The notes under the pieces: model-generated
The model's database searches: none
What the model saw: the letters and a program-made list of their open reading frames with translations, nothing else
Told to the model about the DNA's origin: nothing
Program-made: the position numbers and the translations under genes
Shown: piece by piece, positions 7,767-15,128 of the stretch
Layout of the letters: the number at the start of each line of letters is the position of its first letter
How positions within the stretch are numbered: the first letter of the stretch is position 1
Origin: Paracoccaceae bacterium
Lineage (GTDB): Bacteria > Pseudomonadota > Alphaproteobacteria > Rhodobacterales > Rhodobacteraceae
Assembly: GCA_026706985.1 (NCBI GenBank)
Contig: JAPOXR010000033.1
Span: 1 to 38,033 of the forward strand
DNA: 38,033 bases
Direction of reading: 5' to 3'

Positions 7767-9194
7767 TCACATCCCCTTCGAACGGTAGCTGCTTGCGACC
7801 CGCTCGATAGAAACCACGAAACCCGCCGTGCGGAGATCATCGATCTCCGGTCTGGCATGCCACTCCCTGCGCATCGACTGATATGCCAGACGCATGGTAT
7901 CATCGAGACCCGAGCGAACCAGTTCGAGCTCGCCGGCACCGCTGCTGAAGCGGCTGAGGAACCGGTCTGAAAACGCAACAGGAATTTCGGCATCGGCGAA
8001 CAGGCGGTTCAATTCGGAAATCAGGAGCTGGTTCCGGCCCTCCTCTTCACGCCGCTGCATCCGGCCGAAGCGGATATGGCTGAGATTCTTGACCCACTCG
8101 AAATATGAAACGGTCACGCCGCCGGCATTCGCATACAGGTCCGGGATAATCACCGTCCCTTTTTTGCGCAATATCGCGTCAGCATCCGCCGTTACCGGTC
8201 CGTTCGCCGCTTCAACGATTAGCGGAGCCCGAATCCGGTCGGCATTCGAAGTATTGATCACGCCTTCGATGGCAGCCGGAATCAGAATGTCACACTCTTC
8301 CTCAAGCAATGCGGTTCCATTTTCGATGAAAGTGGCATTCGCATAACCCTTGACGCCGCCGGTATTGGTGATGTGTTCACGCACAGCCGGCACATCCAGA
8401 CCGGCTTCATCAAACAAAGCCCCGTCACGCTCAATCAATCCGGTGACTTTTGCTTCGCTCTCGGTCGAAAGGAACAGTGCGGCATGGTAACCGACATTGC
8501 CAAATCCCTGGATGATTATGGATTTTCCCGCAACGCCTCCGGTGAGATTGGCCTTCTTGACATCTTCCGGATGCCGGAAAAATTCCTCGATCGCATATTG
8601 GACACCCCTGCCGGTCGCTTCGACCCGGCCGGCGATACCGCCGGCATTCAGCGGTTTCCCGGTTACGCATGCGCGTGCGTTGATATCGGTGGTGTTGATT
8701 CTGGAATATTGATCGACAATCCAGGCCATTTCACGCTCGCCGGTACCCATATCCGGTGCCGGAACATTCTGGCTTGGGTGAATCAGATCCCGTTTCGCAA
8801 GTTCGTAGGCAAAGCGGCGCGTGATCTGCTCAAGCTCCTGATCATTATATTTTGCCGGATCGATGCACAGCCCGCCTTTGGAACCCCCGAAAGGAACTTC
8901 GACCAGTGCGCATTTGAATGTCATCAGCGCGGCAAGCGCCTCAACCTCATCCTGGTTCACAGCAAGAGCGTAGCGTATTCCGCCTTTGACCGGTTCCATA
9001 TGCTCCGAATGGACGGACCGGTAACCGGTGAAGGTTTCGATTCCGCCCCGGATTCGAACACCGAACCTGACAGTATAGGTGCTGTTGCAGACCCGTATTT
9101 TGTTCTGCAGCCCCGGCGGCAAATCCACCAAAGCCGCGGCCCGGTCAAACATAACCTCGACCGATTCACGAAACGACATTTCAGAATTCTGCAT
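7767..9194 (-). CDS. gdhA: Glutamate dehydrogenase (Glu/Leu/Phe/Val family)
   Basis: 475 residues. The enzyme interconverts glutamate and 2-oxoglutarate plus ammonia with NAD(P). The substrate domain has PVKGGIRYA and the catalytic lysine in VEVPFGGSKGGL; DMGTGEREMAWI follows. The Rossmann domain carries GFGNVGYHAA, and NAGGVTVSYFEWVKNL lies near residue 375. The length and TFTGYRSVH segment fit the alphaproteobacterial subgroup. The ATG at 9194 has GAGGA five bases upstream, a strong ribosome-binding site. It is convergent with the small membrane protein and appears monocistronic. Substrate specificity for glutamate over leucine or phenylalanine is inferred from the overall family, not from a tested residue. 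Confidence 0.9.
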   Translation of the reverse strand: MQNSEMSFRESVEVMFDRAAALVDLPPGLQNKIRVCNSTYTVRFGVRIRGGIETFTGYRSVHSEHMEPVKGGIRYALAVNQDEVEALAALMTFKCALVEVPFGGSKGGLCIDPAKYNDQELEQITRRFAYELAKRDLIHPSQNVPAPDMGTGEREMAWIVDQYSRINTTDINARACVTGKPLNAGGIAGRVEATGRGVQYAIEEFFRHPEDVKKANLTGGVAGKSIIIQGFGNVGYHAALFLSTESEAKVTGLIERDGALFDEAGLDVPAVREHITNTGGVKGYANATFIENGTALLEEECDILIPAAIEGVINTSNADRIRAPLIVEAANGPVTADADAILRKKGTVIIPDLYANAGGVTVSYFEWVKNLSHIRFGRMQRREEEGRNQLLISELNRLFADAEIPVAFSDRFLSRFSSGAGELELVRSGLDDTMRLAYQSMRREWHARPEIDDLRTAGFVVSIERVASSYRSKGM

Positions 9195-9306
9195 CCGGTC
9201 CTCTCCCCAGAGATCGAATTGGCGAGGCGTGGATTTTGATGTTACGCGTGCCCGCTGTCAATGACCGACGACGCGGATTGACTGACGATATACGGCTTGG
9301 GAAGTG

Positions 9307-9383
9307 TGGTACCGCCTCCCCGGCTTGAACGGGGGACCTCCAGATCCACAATCTGGCGCTCTAACCAACTGAGCTAAGGCGGC
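9307..9383 (-). tRNA. tRNA-His (GTG)
   Basis: 77 bases with encoded CCA. Acceptor GCCGCCT pairs with AGGCGGT; the D arm has AGCTCAGTTGGTTAGAGC; the anticodon stem CCAGA/TCTGG holds loop TTGTGGA with anticodon GTG; the T arm is CCCCG TTCAAGC CGGGG. The base before G1 is T, so no G-1 is encoded; position 72 is T (a G-U first pair) and the discriminator is A73 instead of C73. This is the divergent tRNA-His form known from many alphaproteobacteria. Confidence 0.97.
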
Positions 9384-9638
9384 ACTGGAACGAATACTAA
9401 TGCCACCGAATTGACTGCGCAAGAGAAGCGCAAACCACCGAACGGGCGCAGATCCGGCGAGCATGGAATCGAGAACGCTCATGCGGCTGATCTGAATCCT
9501 GATCACAGCCGTTGTCGCATGATGTTTTGGAACTGCCTCACCCGTTGTCAACATCATGATGCCGTAGGTATTGGCAAGTTCAGCGCGTATGCCCACAAGT
9601 GTTACTGTCGCTGCACTCGCAGGATCTAGTCTTCCCAT
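9384..9638 (-). pseudogene. Possible remnant of a HipA-type toxin start
   Basis: An ATG at 9638 overlaps the end of the HipB-like regulator by 13 bases in the staggered way typical of hipBA operons. It opens a frame reading MGRLDPASAATVTLVGIRAELAN, loosely similar to the N-terminus of HipA proteins. The similarity fades within about 25 codons, and the frame then runs through unrelated sequence into the tRNA-His gene. No kinase motifs exist. If the reading is right, a toxin gene has been almost entirely deleted. The evidence is weak and positional; the 242 bp may be plain intergenic DNA apart from the tRNA promoter. Confidence 0.2.
9394..9422 (-). promoter_or_regulatory. Promoter of tRNA-His
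   Basis: On the minus strand TTGCGC (9422-9417) and TAGTAT (9399-9394) are separated by exactly 17 bases. The -10 ends 10 bases before the mature tRNA 5' end, which is an ordinary spacing for a tRNA promoter. Confidence 0.65.
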
Positions 9639-9952
9639 ACCATAGGGGATGAGAATGGCCGCTTTTTGTGCTGCCGGGATTTTCCAGCGAGGGAATCCGC
9701 CTTGGAAGAAATGAATTGTTCCGGCAGTAGCGCATCGATGGCAGGCGCACGGTCCAATGCCTTTAGAATTTTCAGCCATGTTTCGAATTGGCCGTCTTTT
9801 CCACCTTCGATTCGGCGGAGTGTTGCCACACCAATCCCGGCTTTGTCCGCAAATTCGGTTTGGGTGTAACCCTGCGCCTTACGACTCTTTGCGAGACGAT
9901 TTGCGATTTCCTGGAGAATTTCATTCTCAGGCACAAATTTGGCAATTTTCAT
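9626..9952 (-). CDS. XRE-family (HipB-like) DNA-binding regulator, orphan
   Basis: 108 residues. A helix-turn-helix of the XRE/Cro type occupies residues 10-65: LAKSRKAQGYTQTEFADKAGI, then GVATLRRIEGGKDGQFETWLKILKALD. After it, PAIDALLPEQ and a basic tail (SRQHKKRPFSS) are typical of HipB-like antitoxins. The ATG at 9952 is chosen because upstream codons in the same frame are AT-rich and unlike protein. The partner toxin expected downstream is absent or reduced to a remnant. Repeats of ATATCACTT/AAGTGATAT flank its promoter and touch its start codon, which suggests autoregulation. The local AT-rich composition differs from neighbouring genes and hints at acquisition by transfer. Confidence 0.85.
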   Translation of the reverse strand: MKIAKFVPENEILQEIANRLAKSRKAQGYTQTEFADKAGIGVATLRRIEGGKDGQFETWLKILKALDRAPAIDALLPEQFISSKADSLAGKSRQHKKRPFSSPMVWED

Positions 9953-10314
9953 TATATCACTTTTGATAGCATTTTGTCGATGAACAATATTAATATCGCG
10001 GATGATATTGTACTCACAGCTGTAATTCAAGTGATTTTGCTCAATAGCAATCATAAGTGATATGTTTGTTTGTGTGAGCGTTTCTCGCATTGATATAACA
10101 TGTGATAGCTTAGGATCTTTGGGTCGCCAGGCCGACAATCACTCGCATGCCAGCTCAGAGCGGACAGGATCGATTGCCGGGCCCTATTCCGAAAACGCGG
10201 GCGGCAAGGAATTAGGCCGTCCGGAAAAAGCATAGCCGATGCAAATGATGCGATCTCCGGGAGTGAAGGGACGGTTGCGGAAAATCCGGCGCGTTGGAAT
10301 GACTGTCGACCCGG
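9953..10314. promoter_or_regulatory. AT-rich 362-bp intergenic region with repeated operator-like motifs
   Basis: No gene is visible. The left part (9953 to about 10110) is AT-rich. Motif copies: AAGTGATAT at 10055-10063 (plus), AAGTGAT at 10029-10035 (plus), and the inverse ATATCACTT at 9954-9962, the last abutting the regulator start codon. The two same-orientation copies are 26 bases apart, close to two and a half helix turns. A perfect ATATTAATAT palindrome lies at 9987-9996. The right part (10110-10314) returns to normal composition and ends in a hairpin at the mmcB stop. Confidence 0.5.
10002..10030 (-). promoter_or_regulatory. Promoter of the HipB-like regulator
   Basis: Minus strand TTGAAT (10030-10025) and TATCAT (10007-10002) lie 17 bases apart, about 50 bases upstream of the start codon. 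An ATCACTT repeat (10035-10029) overlaps the -35 hexamer. Confidence 0.55.
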
Positions 10315-10321
10315 TCATTCC
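10296..10321 (-). terminator. Hairpin at the end of mmcB
   Basis: GGAATGAC (10296-10303) and GTCATTCC (10314-10321) form a perfect 8-bp stem with a 10-base loop that covers the mmcB stop codon. There is no downstream T run, so it may be an RNA-stabilising structure instead of an intrinsic terminator. Confidence 0.35.
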
Positions 10322-10782
10322 TTGACGATCCGCGACCGGAAGCGGTCACGGTTGGCGGTCTCGATCAGGTAATTGTGACGCTCAGCCGCGGCCCGGGCGA
10401 ATTTGATCAGGAGCCTGCGGCGGCGCGGCGCGGAGAGCTTGATACCGGTTCCCATCCGGACGATCTCGGCATCATGCTGGTCGGCCAGTATCAGTCCAGA
10501 GTCGGGTGGTAGCAGCCCGCGCGGGAACAAATCATCGACAGCCCAGAAAAACCGATCACAATAATCCAGGTAACCCTGCCACTTGTAGTCCGACATGTAG
10601 TCGGAGCGCGACGATTTGCACTCAATTATCCAAATTTCACCTTTCGGACCGAGTGCCATCACATCGACCCGCAATCCGGCGGCGGGAACAAATTCTTCCA
10701 GCGACTGAAACCCGTGAGCCCGGCTCAAATGGCGGCAGACGCTGCGTGCCAACAGCTTGCCGGGCGCAATTGGACTTTCCAT
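10315..10782 (-). CDS. mmcB: MmcB family DNA repair protein (PD-(D/E)XK nuclease-like)
   Basis: 155 residues. The family (formerly DUF1052) is restricted mostly to alphaproteobacteria; in Caulobacter MmcB takes part in the response to mitomycin C damage. The nuclease-like core is visible as GLRVDVMALGP, then IWIIECKSSRSDY with the Asp...Glu-x-Lys catalytic pattern, followed by KWQGYLDYCDRFFWAV and LILADQHDAEIVRM. The protein is cytoplasmic. It is divergent from the 5-formyltetrahydrofolate cyclo-ligase gene, with 109 bp between starts. I found no alphaproteobacterial LexA box (GTTC-N7-GTTC) in that gap. Confidence 0.85.
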   Translation of the reverse strand: MESPIAPGKLLARSVCRHLSRAHGFQSLEEFVPAAGLRVDVMALGPKGEIWIIECKSSRSDYMSDYKWQGYLDYCDRFFWAVDDLFPRGLLPPDSGLILADQHDAEIVRMGTGIKLSAPRRRRLLIKFARAAAERHNYLIETANRDRFRSRIVKE

Positions 10783-10891
10783 GCGGCCATTATCGACATC
10801 AATGCGGCGGCGGCAAGTGACAGCCGCAACTTACAGTTTCCCGCTGCATCATGTAGCAGACACCCGGCGCAGTTGAATCGGAAACCGAAAC

Positions 10892-11506
10892 ATGGACGTG
10901 GCCAGCCGCAAGTCTCATGCGCGGCATTCCGCTTTGGCGAAGCGGGCGCGGATATCCGGTCTCATACCCCAGGGCCAGGCCTTGGAAAGGCTTGCCCGGC
11001 ATGCGGAGGGATGGCCTGACGGCACAGTCATTTCCGGTTATCTGGCCTCCGGCTCCGAGCTTGATCCGCTTGCCTTCATGCAGCAGCTGCATACATCGGG
11101 CAGGCACCTCCTGTGCGTGCCGGTGGTGTTGGGAAAGAATAAGGCCCTCGGCTTTCGGCAATGGTCGCCCACGACCGAATTGGAACGGGGAACATTTGGT
11201 ATTCCGGTGCCGAAGTCAGGAGCTTGGCTGGAGCCGTCAATTCTCATTGTTCCATTGCTTGCCTTCGACCGGAACGGGTATCGGCTTGGCTATGGCGGCG
11301 GATTTTATGACCGCACGCTTTACCATTTGCGGCAATTGACAAGACCGGTCCTCGCCGTGGGGCTGGGTTTTGCTGAGCAGGAAGTGGAATCCATACCGAT
11401 TGACAGCTTTGATCAGAAACTGGATGCGCTGGTGACAGATAGTGAGGTCCTAATTATCAATAAGGTCAGTCAAGATGCTGTGACGGGGGTGGCATGCGCC
11501 TGTTGA
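10892..11506 (+). CDS. fau: 5-formyltetrahydrofolate cyclo-ligase
   Basis: 204 residues, typical length. It converts 5-formyl-THF to 5,10-methenyl-THF with ATP in one-carbon metabolism. Features: basic N-terminus (SRKSHARHSALAKRAR), GTVISGYLASGSELDP, and the nucleotide/folate-binding loop RLGYGGGFYDRTL; the ending QKLDALVTDSEVL is also family-like. It overlaps the following metallophosphoesterase by 13 bases, so the two are translationally coupled. In several alphaproteobacteria a 6S RNA gene lies just upstream; the 109-bp gap here is too short for an ordinary one. Confidence 0.92.
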   Translation: MDVASRKSHARHSALAKRARISGLIPQGQALERLARHAEGWPDGTVISGYLASGSELDPLAFMQQLHTSGRHLLCVPVVLGKNKALGFRQWSPTTELERGTFGIPVPKSGAWLEPSILIVPLLAFDRNGYRLGYGGGFYDRTLYHLRQLTRPVLAVGLGFAEQEVESIPIDSFDQKLDALVTDSEVLIINKVSQDAVTGVACAC

Positions 11507-12306
11507 TGCTCGGCGATGTGATGGGAAGAGTCGGACGCGATGCGGTCTCGGCGCAGGTTCCGGAACTCAGGCGCAAACTCGAACTCGATTTCGTCATCGT
11601 CAATGCCGAAAATGCGACACAGGGACGCGGCATCACATCGGCGCATGCGAAAAAGCTGCTCGAGTGTGAAATCGACTGCCTGACACTCGGTGATCACAGT
11701 TTCGACCAGCGCGGCCTGCTTTCGGACATCGATTCCGAACCCAGAATCCTGCGACCGATGAACTTTGCCCGCGCCGCGCCGGGCAAAGGCGCCGGCATAT
11801 TCAGCGATGCCAAGGGTCGCAAAGTTCTGGTGATGTCGGCATTGGGGCGGGTATTCATGCAGCCTCCCTTCGACGACCCGTTTCCCCTGGTCAGGCAGAT
11901 GATGGAGCGGCACCGGCTGGGCGGCGGCGTGTCGGCGTCGGTTCTGGATTTTCACGCCGAGGCGACATCGGAAAAGACGGCAATGGGCCAATTCTGCGAT
12001 GGCTCGCTGTCGCTGGTTGCGGGCACCCACACGCATATCCCGACCGCCGATCACCGGATCCTGAAAGGCGGCACGGGTTATGTGACCGATCTCGGCATGT
12101 GCGGTGTTTATGATTCGGTCATCGGCATGAACCCTGCCGAGCCGCTGAAGCGGTTTCTGTCCGGTATGCGCACCGGCAAATTAGAACCGGCGACCGGCGA
12201 TCCGACAATCTGCGGTGTCCTCGTCGTAACCGATGATGACACCGGGCTTGCGGTTGCGATTGAGCCGGTACGGGTAGGCGGTGCGCTGGATCCGGATGGC
12301 GGCTGA
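11494..12306 (+). CDS. TIGR00282-family metallophosphoesterase (YmdB-like)
   Basis: 270 residues. This calcineurin-like family includes Bacillus YmdB, a 2',3'-cyclic-nucleotide phosphodiesterase. Metal-site motifs: LMLGDVMGRVGR at the N-terminus, VNAENATQGRGIT, LGDHSFDQ, DFHAEATSEK and GTHTHIPTAD near residue 175. The usual GNH of the third motif is GDH here, so Asp replaces the bridging Asn; I recall the same in other alphaproteobacterial members, so it may be a clade trait. Coupled to the cyclo-ligase upstream (13-base overlap) and followed 16 bases later by the glycosyltransferase gene. Cytoplasmic. Confidence 0.88.
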   Translation: MRLLMLGDVMGRVGRDAVSAQVPELRRKLELDFVIVNAENATQGRGITSAHAKKLLECEIDCLTLGDHSFDQRGLLSDIDSEPRILRPMNFARAAPGKGAGIFSDAKGRKVLVMSALGRVFMQPPFDDPFPLVRQMMERHRLGGGVSASVLDFHAEATSEKTAMGQFCDGSLSLVAGTHTHIPTADHRILKGGTGYVTDLGMCGVYDSVIGMNPAEPLKRFLSGMRTGKLEPATGDPTICGVLVVTDDDTGLAVAIEPVRVGGALDPDGG

Positions 12307-12321
12307 CCCGGCGAGTGCAAC

Positions 12322-13005
12322 ATGTCCCGCGCACCGCTTTCGATCATCATCCCAACGCTCAACTCGGCTGGCGCGCTGCCACTGACATTGGAATCGCTGT
12401 ATCCGGCTCTGCGCATCGGATTGGCGCGGGAATTGATTATCAGTGACGGTGGCTCAACCGACAATATCGACCGGTTCTCAGAAGAACTCGGCGCTGTTCT
12501 GGTGACCGGGCCACCCGGGAGGGGCCGACAGCTGGCATCGGGGGCGGAAGCCGCGGAAGGCGAATGGCTTTTGTTTCTACATTCAGACACTGCACTCGAG
12601 ATAGGTTGGATTGATGTCGTCTTTGAGCATATCGCACATCGTGAGACGGCGGGGTATTTCAGGCTGAAATTCCGCGCCTCCGGCATTGCGCCATTGCTGG
12701 TCGCCGCTTGGGCGAATTTCCGTTCCGCCCGCTTCGGACTTCCATATGGCGATCAAGGGCTGCTGATTTCACGCAGGCTCTATGATGCGATCGGAGGATT
12801 CAAATCCATGCCAATTATGGAGGATGTCGATATCGCCCGGCGACTCAAGGGAAGATTGGAGAGGTTGGACGCTGTCGCCGTCACCGATGCCGGCCGCTAT
12901 CAGAGAGAAGGCTGGCTGCGGCGGGGAACGCGCAACCTATTCTGTATCATACAGTATTTCCGCGGCGTCAAACCGGAGCGAATTCTACGGAGTTACCTAC
13001 GCTGA
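12322..13005 (+). CDS. TIGR04283-type family 2 glycosyltransferase
   Basis: 227 residues. A GT-A fold family 2 transferase: LSIIIPTLNSAGALPLTLESL at the N-terminus, ELIISDGGSTDN, GRGRQLASGA, FLHSDTAL (DXD-like), then LPYGDQGLLISRRLYDAIGGF and MEDVDIARRLK. These match the group labelled arsenosugar biosynthesis glycosyltransferase (TIGR04283). The label comes from a genomic association; no ArsM/ArsS-type gene or the common DUF2064 partner is near, so the acceptor is unknown. It follows the phosphoesterase by 16 bp on the same strand and overlaps the convergent ABC exporter by nine bases. Confidence 0.85.
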   Translation: MSRAPLSIIIPTLNSAGALPLTLESLYPALRIGLARELIISDGGSTDNIDRFSEELGAVLVTGPPGRGRQLASGAEAAEGEWLLFLHSDTALEIGWIDVVFEHIAHRETAGYFRLKFRASGIAPLLVAAWANFRSARFGLPYGDQGLLISRRLYDAIGGFKSMPIMEDVDIARRLKGRLERLDAVAVTDAGRYQREGWLRRGTRNLFCIIQYFRGVKPERILRSYLR

Positions 13006-14817
13006 TCCAGCGGCACGTTCAGGCGGCACTTCGGTATCCTCGCCATGGTCTTCTTCTTCCTTGAACTGCATCTGGTAAAGAGTGGCATAGAGCCCTTTCT
13101 TCGCGATCAGCTGCTCGTGGTCACCCTGTTCCTTAACCCTGCCATTCTCAATCACGCAGATCTTATCGGCGCTCTGGATCGTCGAAAGTCTGTGTGCGAT
13201 TATGATTACGGTGCGGTCTTTCGCCAGCGTCAGAATGGCATCCTGGACCAGTTTCTCGGTCTCCAGATCCAGGGCTGATGTCGGCTCGTCAAGCAGAAGA
13301 ATCGGCGCGTTTCTCAGTAATGCCCGGGCGATTGCCACCCGCTGTTTCTGCCCGCCCGACAGCAATGCGCCACGCGGTCCGCAGGATTCATCAAATCCCT
13401 TACCCTCTTCGCCGATGAAATCAGTGACACGCGCCGCCGCCGCCGCCCTCTGAAAGTCCTCATCACCGGCAACGGTGTTTCCGAGCATGATATTTTCCCG
13501 GATCGATTCATCAAAAATACCGGAATCCTGGGCAACGACCGCCATCTTGTCACGCAGCTGATCAACCGACAGCTGCCGGATATCCTGCCCGCCGACACGG
13601 ATTGTGCCGCCGCTTGATTCGCGGATACGGGCGATCAGGTTGAATATACTGGTTTTCCCAACCCCGGACGGGCCGACCAATGCCGTCACCTTTCCCGCCT
13701 CGGCTGTGAAGGACAAGTCCTTGATGACCGACGCACCGCCGTAATCCAGATAGACATTCTCAAACTCGACCGACAGATGCTCGACATAGTCCGGCAGGCT
13801 CGCGGGTTTGTCCGGATCAATCACTGTCGGGCTGGCATCAAATATAGCCGTTGCCCTTTCAAGGAGGACCTTGGCTTGCTGCCAACCGGCCATCAGGTTG
13901 CCCAGTCTTTTCGCCGGGTCAAAGAGAAGAACACAGGCGGTGAAAAAACTCATGAACTCACCGATCGTGCGTTCACCGTCGATCACGTCCCGACCGGCAA
14001 TCAGCAGCAATCCGAAAAATCCGATACCGGCGACCACATCCACCAACGCGGGAACCCCGGCGATACTGGCTTCGGTCCGGACATTCGCCCGTTTCACCGT
14101 ATTGGCAAAACTGGTGAAGCGCTGTTCCTGGCTGGATTCGGCGCGATACAGTTTGATCTCCCGGATATTGTGAAACATCTCTTCCAGGCGCACGATAATG
14201 CCGGCGGCACCTTCGGCGGCACCCTTGGCATATCTCCGGGTCACTTTCTGCAGCACCACAACCGGCACCGAGAGCAGTGGAATGCCGGCGACTGCAATCA
14301 GTGTCCAGGTCCAGTCGATTGATACGGCAACCGTGAACAGAGCGATGATTGAAATCAAATCGCGCACACCGGGCGCGAGCAAGCCCTGCCAAATCCCTTT
14401 CACCGCCATGACATCGTTATTGACCCGTTGGATCAGATCACCCGGCGGATTGTCCTCGAAGAACTGCTTATCCAATGTCATGACGCGGCTGACCAAGTCC
14501 TGCTGGAGATCGAATTTAAGCCGTTCTCCCACCGCCGCCATAAGCACCCGCTGCGAAAACCCGGCAAGACCACGGACCGTAAAGACCAGCATGACGGCAA
14601 ATCCAACCGTCAGGAGCGCATCATGATTCTGCTTGGCGAAAATCTCGTCGAAAACCGGTCGGATGAGATAGCTCAGCACACCGAGCATCGCCCCCTGCAC
14701 GCTCATCAGCAAAGTAGCTGCGATCAGTCGCGGAAGCTGGCGGTGGATATACCGCCTCCATAGCCAGAGTAGGAGCGTGTCACTCCGCTTGTTGGTATGG
14801 TTGATTGCCTGGCGCAA
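12997..14817 (-). CDS. MsbA-like ABC exporter (fused permease and ATPase)
   Basis: 606 residues, a half-transporter expected to dimerise. The N-terminal 330 residues hold six hydrophobic segments with the exporter coupling pattern (DKQFFEDNPPGDLIQRVNND). The nucleotide-binding domain has Walker A GPSGVGKTS, the Q-loop VVAQDSGIFD, signature LLSGGQKQRVAIARA, Walker B ILLLDEPTSALD and the H-loop IIIAHRLSTI. Lipid A or phospholipid flipping is likely for this type, but multidrug efflux cannot be excluded. The only start reaching the conserved N-terminus is TTG at 14817, with AAGG upstream; the next ATG is at residue 38. The acidic tail (KEEEDHGEDTEVPPE) is unusual. Confidence 0.92.
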   Translation of the reverse strand: MRQAINHTNKRSDTLLLWLWRRYIHRQLPRLIAATLLMSVQGAMLGVLSYLIRPVFDEIFAKQNHDALLTVGFAVMLVFTVRGLAGFSQRVLMAAVGERLKFDLQQDLVSRVMTLDKQFFEDNPPGDLIQRVNNDVMAVKGIWQGLLAPGVRDLISIIALFTVAVSIDWTWTLIAVAGIPLLSVPVVVLQKVTRRYAKGAAEGAAGIIVRLEEMFHNIREIKLYRAESSQEQRFTSFANTVKRANVRTEASIAGVPALVDVVAGIGFFGLLLIAGRDVIDGERTIGEFMSFFTACVLLFDPAKRLGNLMAGWQQAKVLLERATAIFDASPTVIDPDKPASLPDYVEHLSVEFENVYLDYGGASVIKDLSFTAEAGKVTALVGPSGVGKTSIFNLIARIRESSGGTIRVGGQDIRQLSVDQLRDKMAVVAQDSGIFDESIRENIMLGNTVAGDEDFQRAAAAARVTDFIGEEGKGFDESCGPRGALLSGGQKQRVAIARALLRNAPILLLDEPTSALDLETEKLVQDAILTLAKDRTVIIIAHRLSTIQSADKICVIENGRVKEQGDHEQLIAKKGLYATLYQMQFKEEEDHGEDTEVPPERAAGSA

Positions 14818-15128
14818 AGCCTTGCCCCTACTCTACAGTTCGGCAGTTTCGTTCAACCTGCGGCTGCTTGCCCGCATTGCGGATGCAACAGCCGGTGCCG
14901 GCATCCGTAAAGCCAGACTATACGACTCACAGGCGATTGAAAATCTGCCGGATTCCTATGGATACGATTCTGCAATGTCACAAGTTTTGATTTCATCACT
15001 TGAGGCCTGCGATTCAAGTGGCAAGCCTGGCAACCCGGACAGCGCAAAAATTCGGCGGCTGCCATAGTGAATTCATGTGCATTCCTATAGTGAGGTGCGG
15101 TTGCGTCGGGGTAGAGGATTAATTGCCA
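14818..15128. promoter_or_regulatory. 311-bp divergent intergenic region, no gene seen
   Basis: It lies between the divergent ABC exporter and aminotransferase genes. Contents: an inverted repeat GGATGC/GCATCC (14881-14906) with a CCGG-rich interior; a minus-strand TATAGT hexamer (14922-14917) without a good -35; and two copies of ATAGTGA (15064-15070 and 15087-15093), the second overlapping a plus-strand TATAGT at 15086-15091 that may be the aminotransferase -10. Short frames on both strands lack ribosome-binding sites and family likeness. Confidence 0.4.

Noticed and set aside
9258-9779. 173-codon minus-strand frame over tRNA-His
   Set aside because: It runs through the tRNA gene (ALAQLVRAPDCGSGGPPFKPG is the usual false translation of a tRNA) and overlaps the HTH gene; only its part beginning at 9638 was kept, as a doubtful hipA remnant.
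10783-10891. 6S RNA gene upstream of the 5-formyltetrahydrofolate cyclo-ligase
   Set aside because: The gap is 109 bp, shorter than typical 6S RNA, and I saw no long rod-like fold with a central bubble.
14777-15067. Plus-strand 96-codon frame, and a minus-strand 70-codon frame (14853-15065) with CPGCQACH
   Set aside because: No ribosome-binding site, composition unlike neighbouring genes, no recognisable domain; the cysteine cluster is probably chance.
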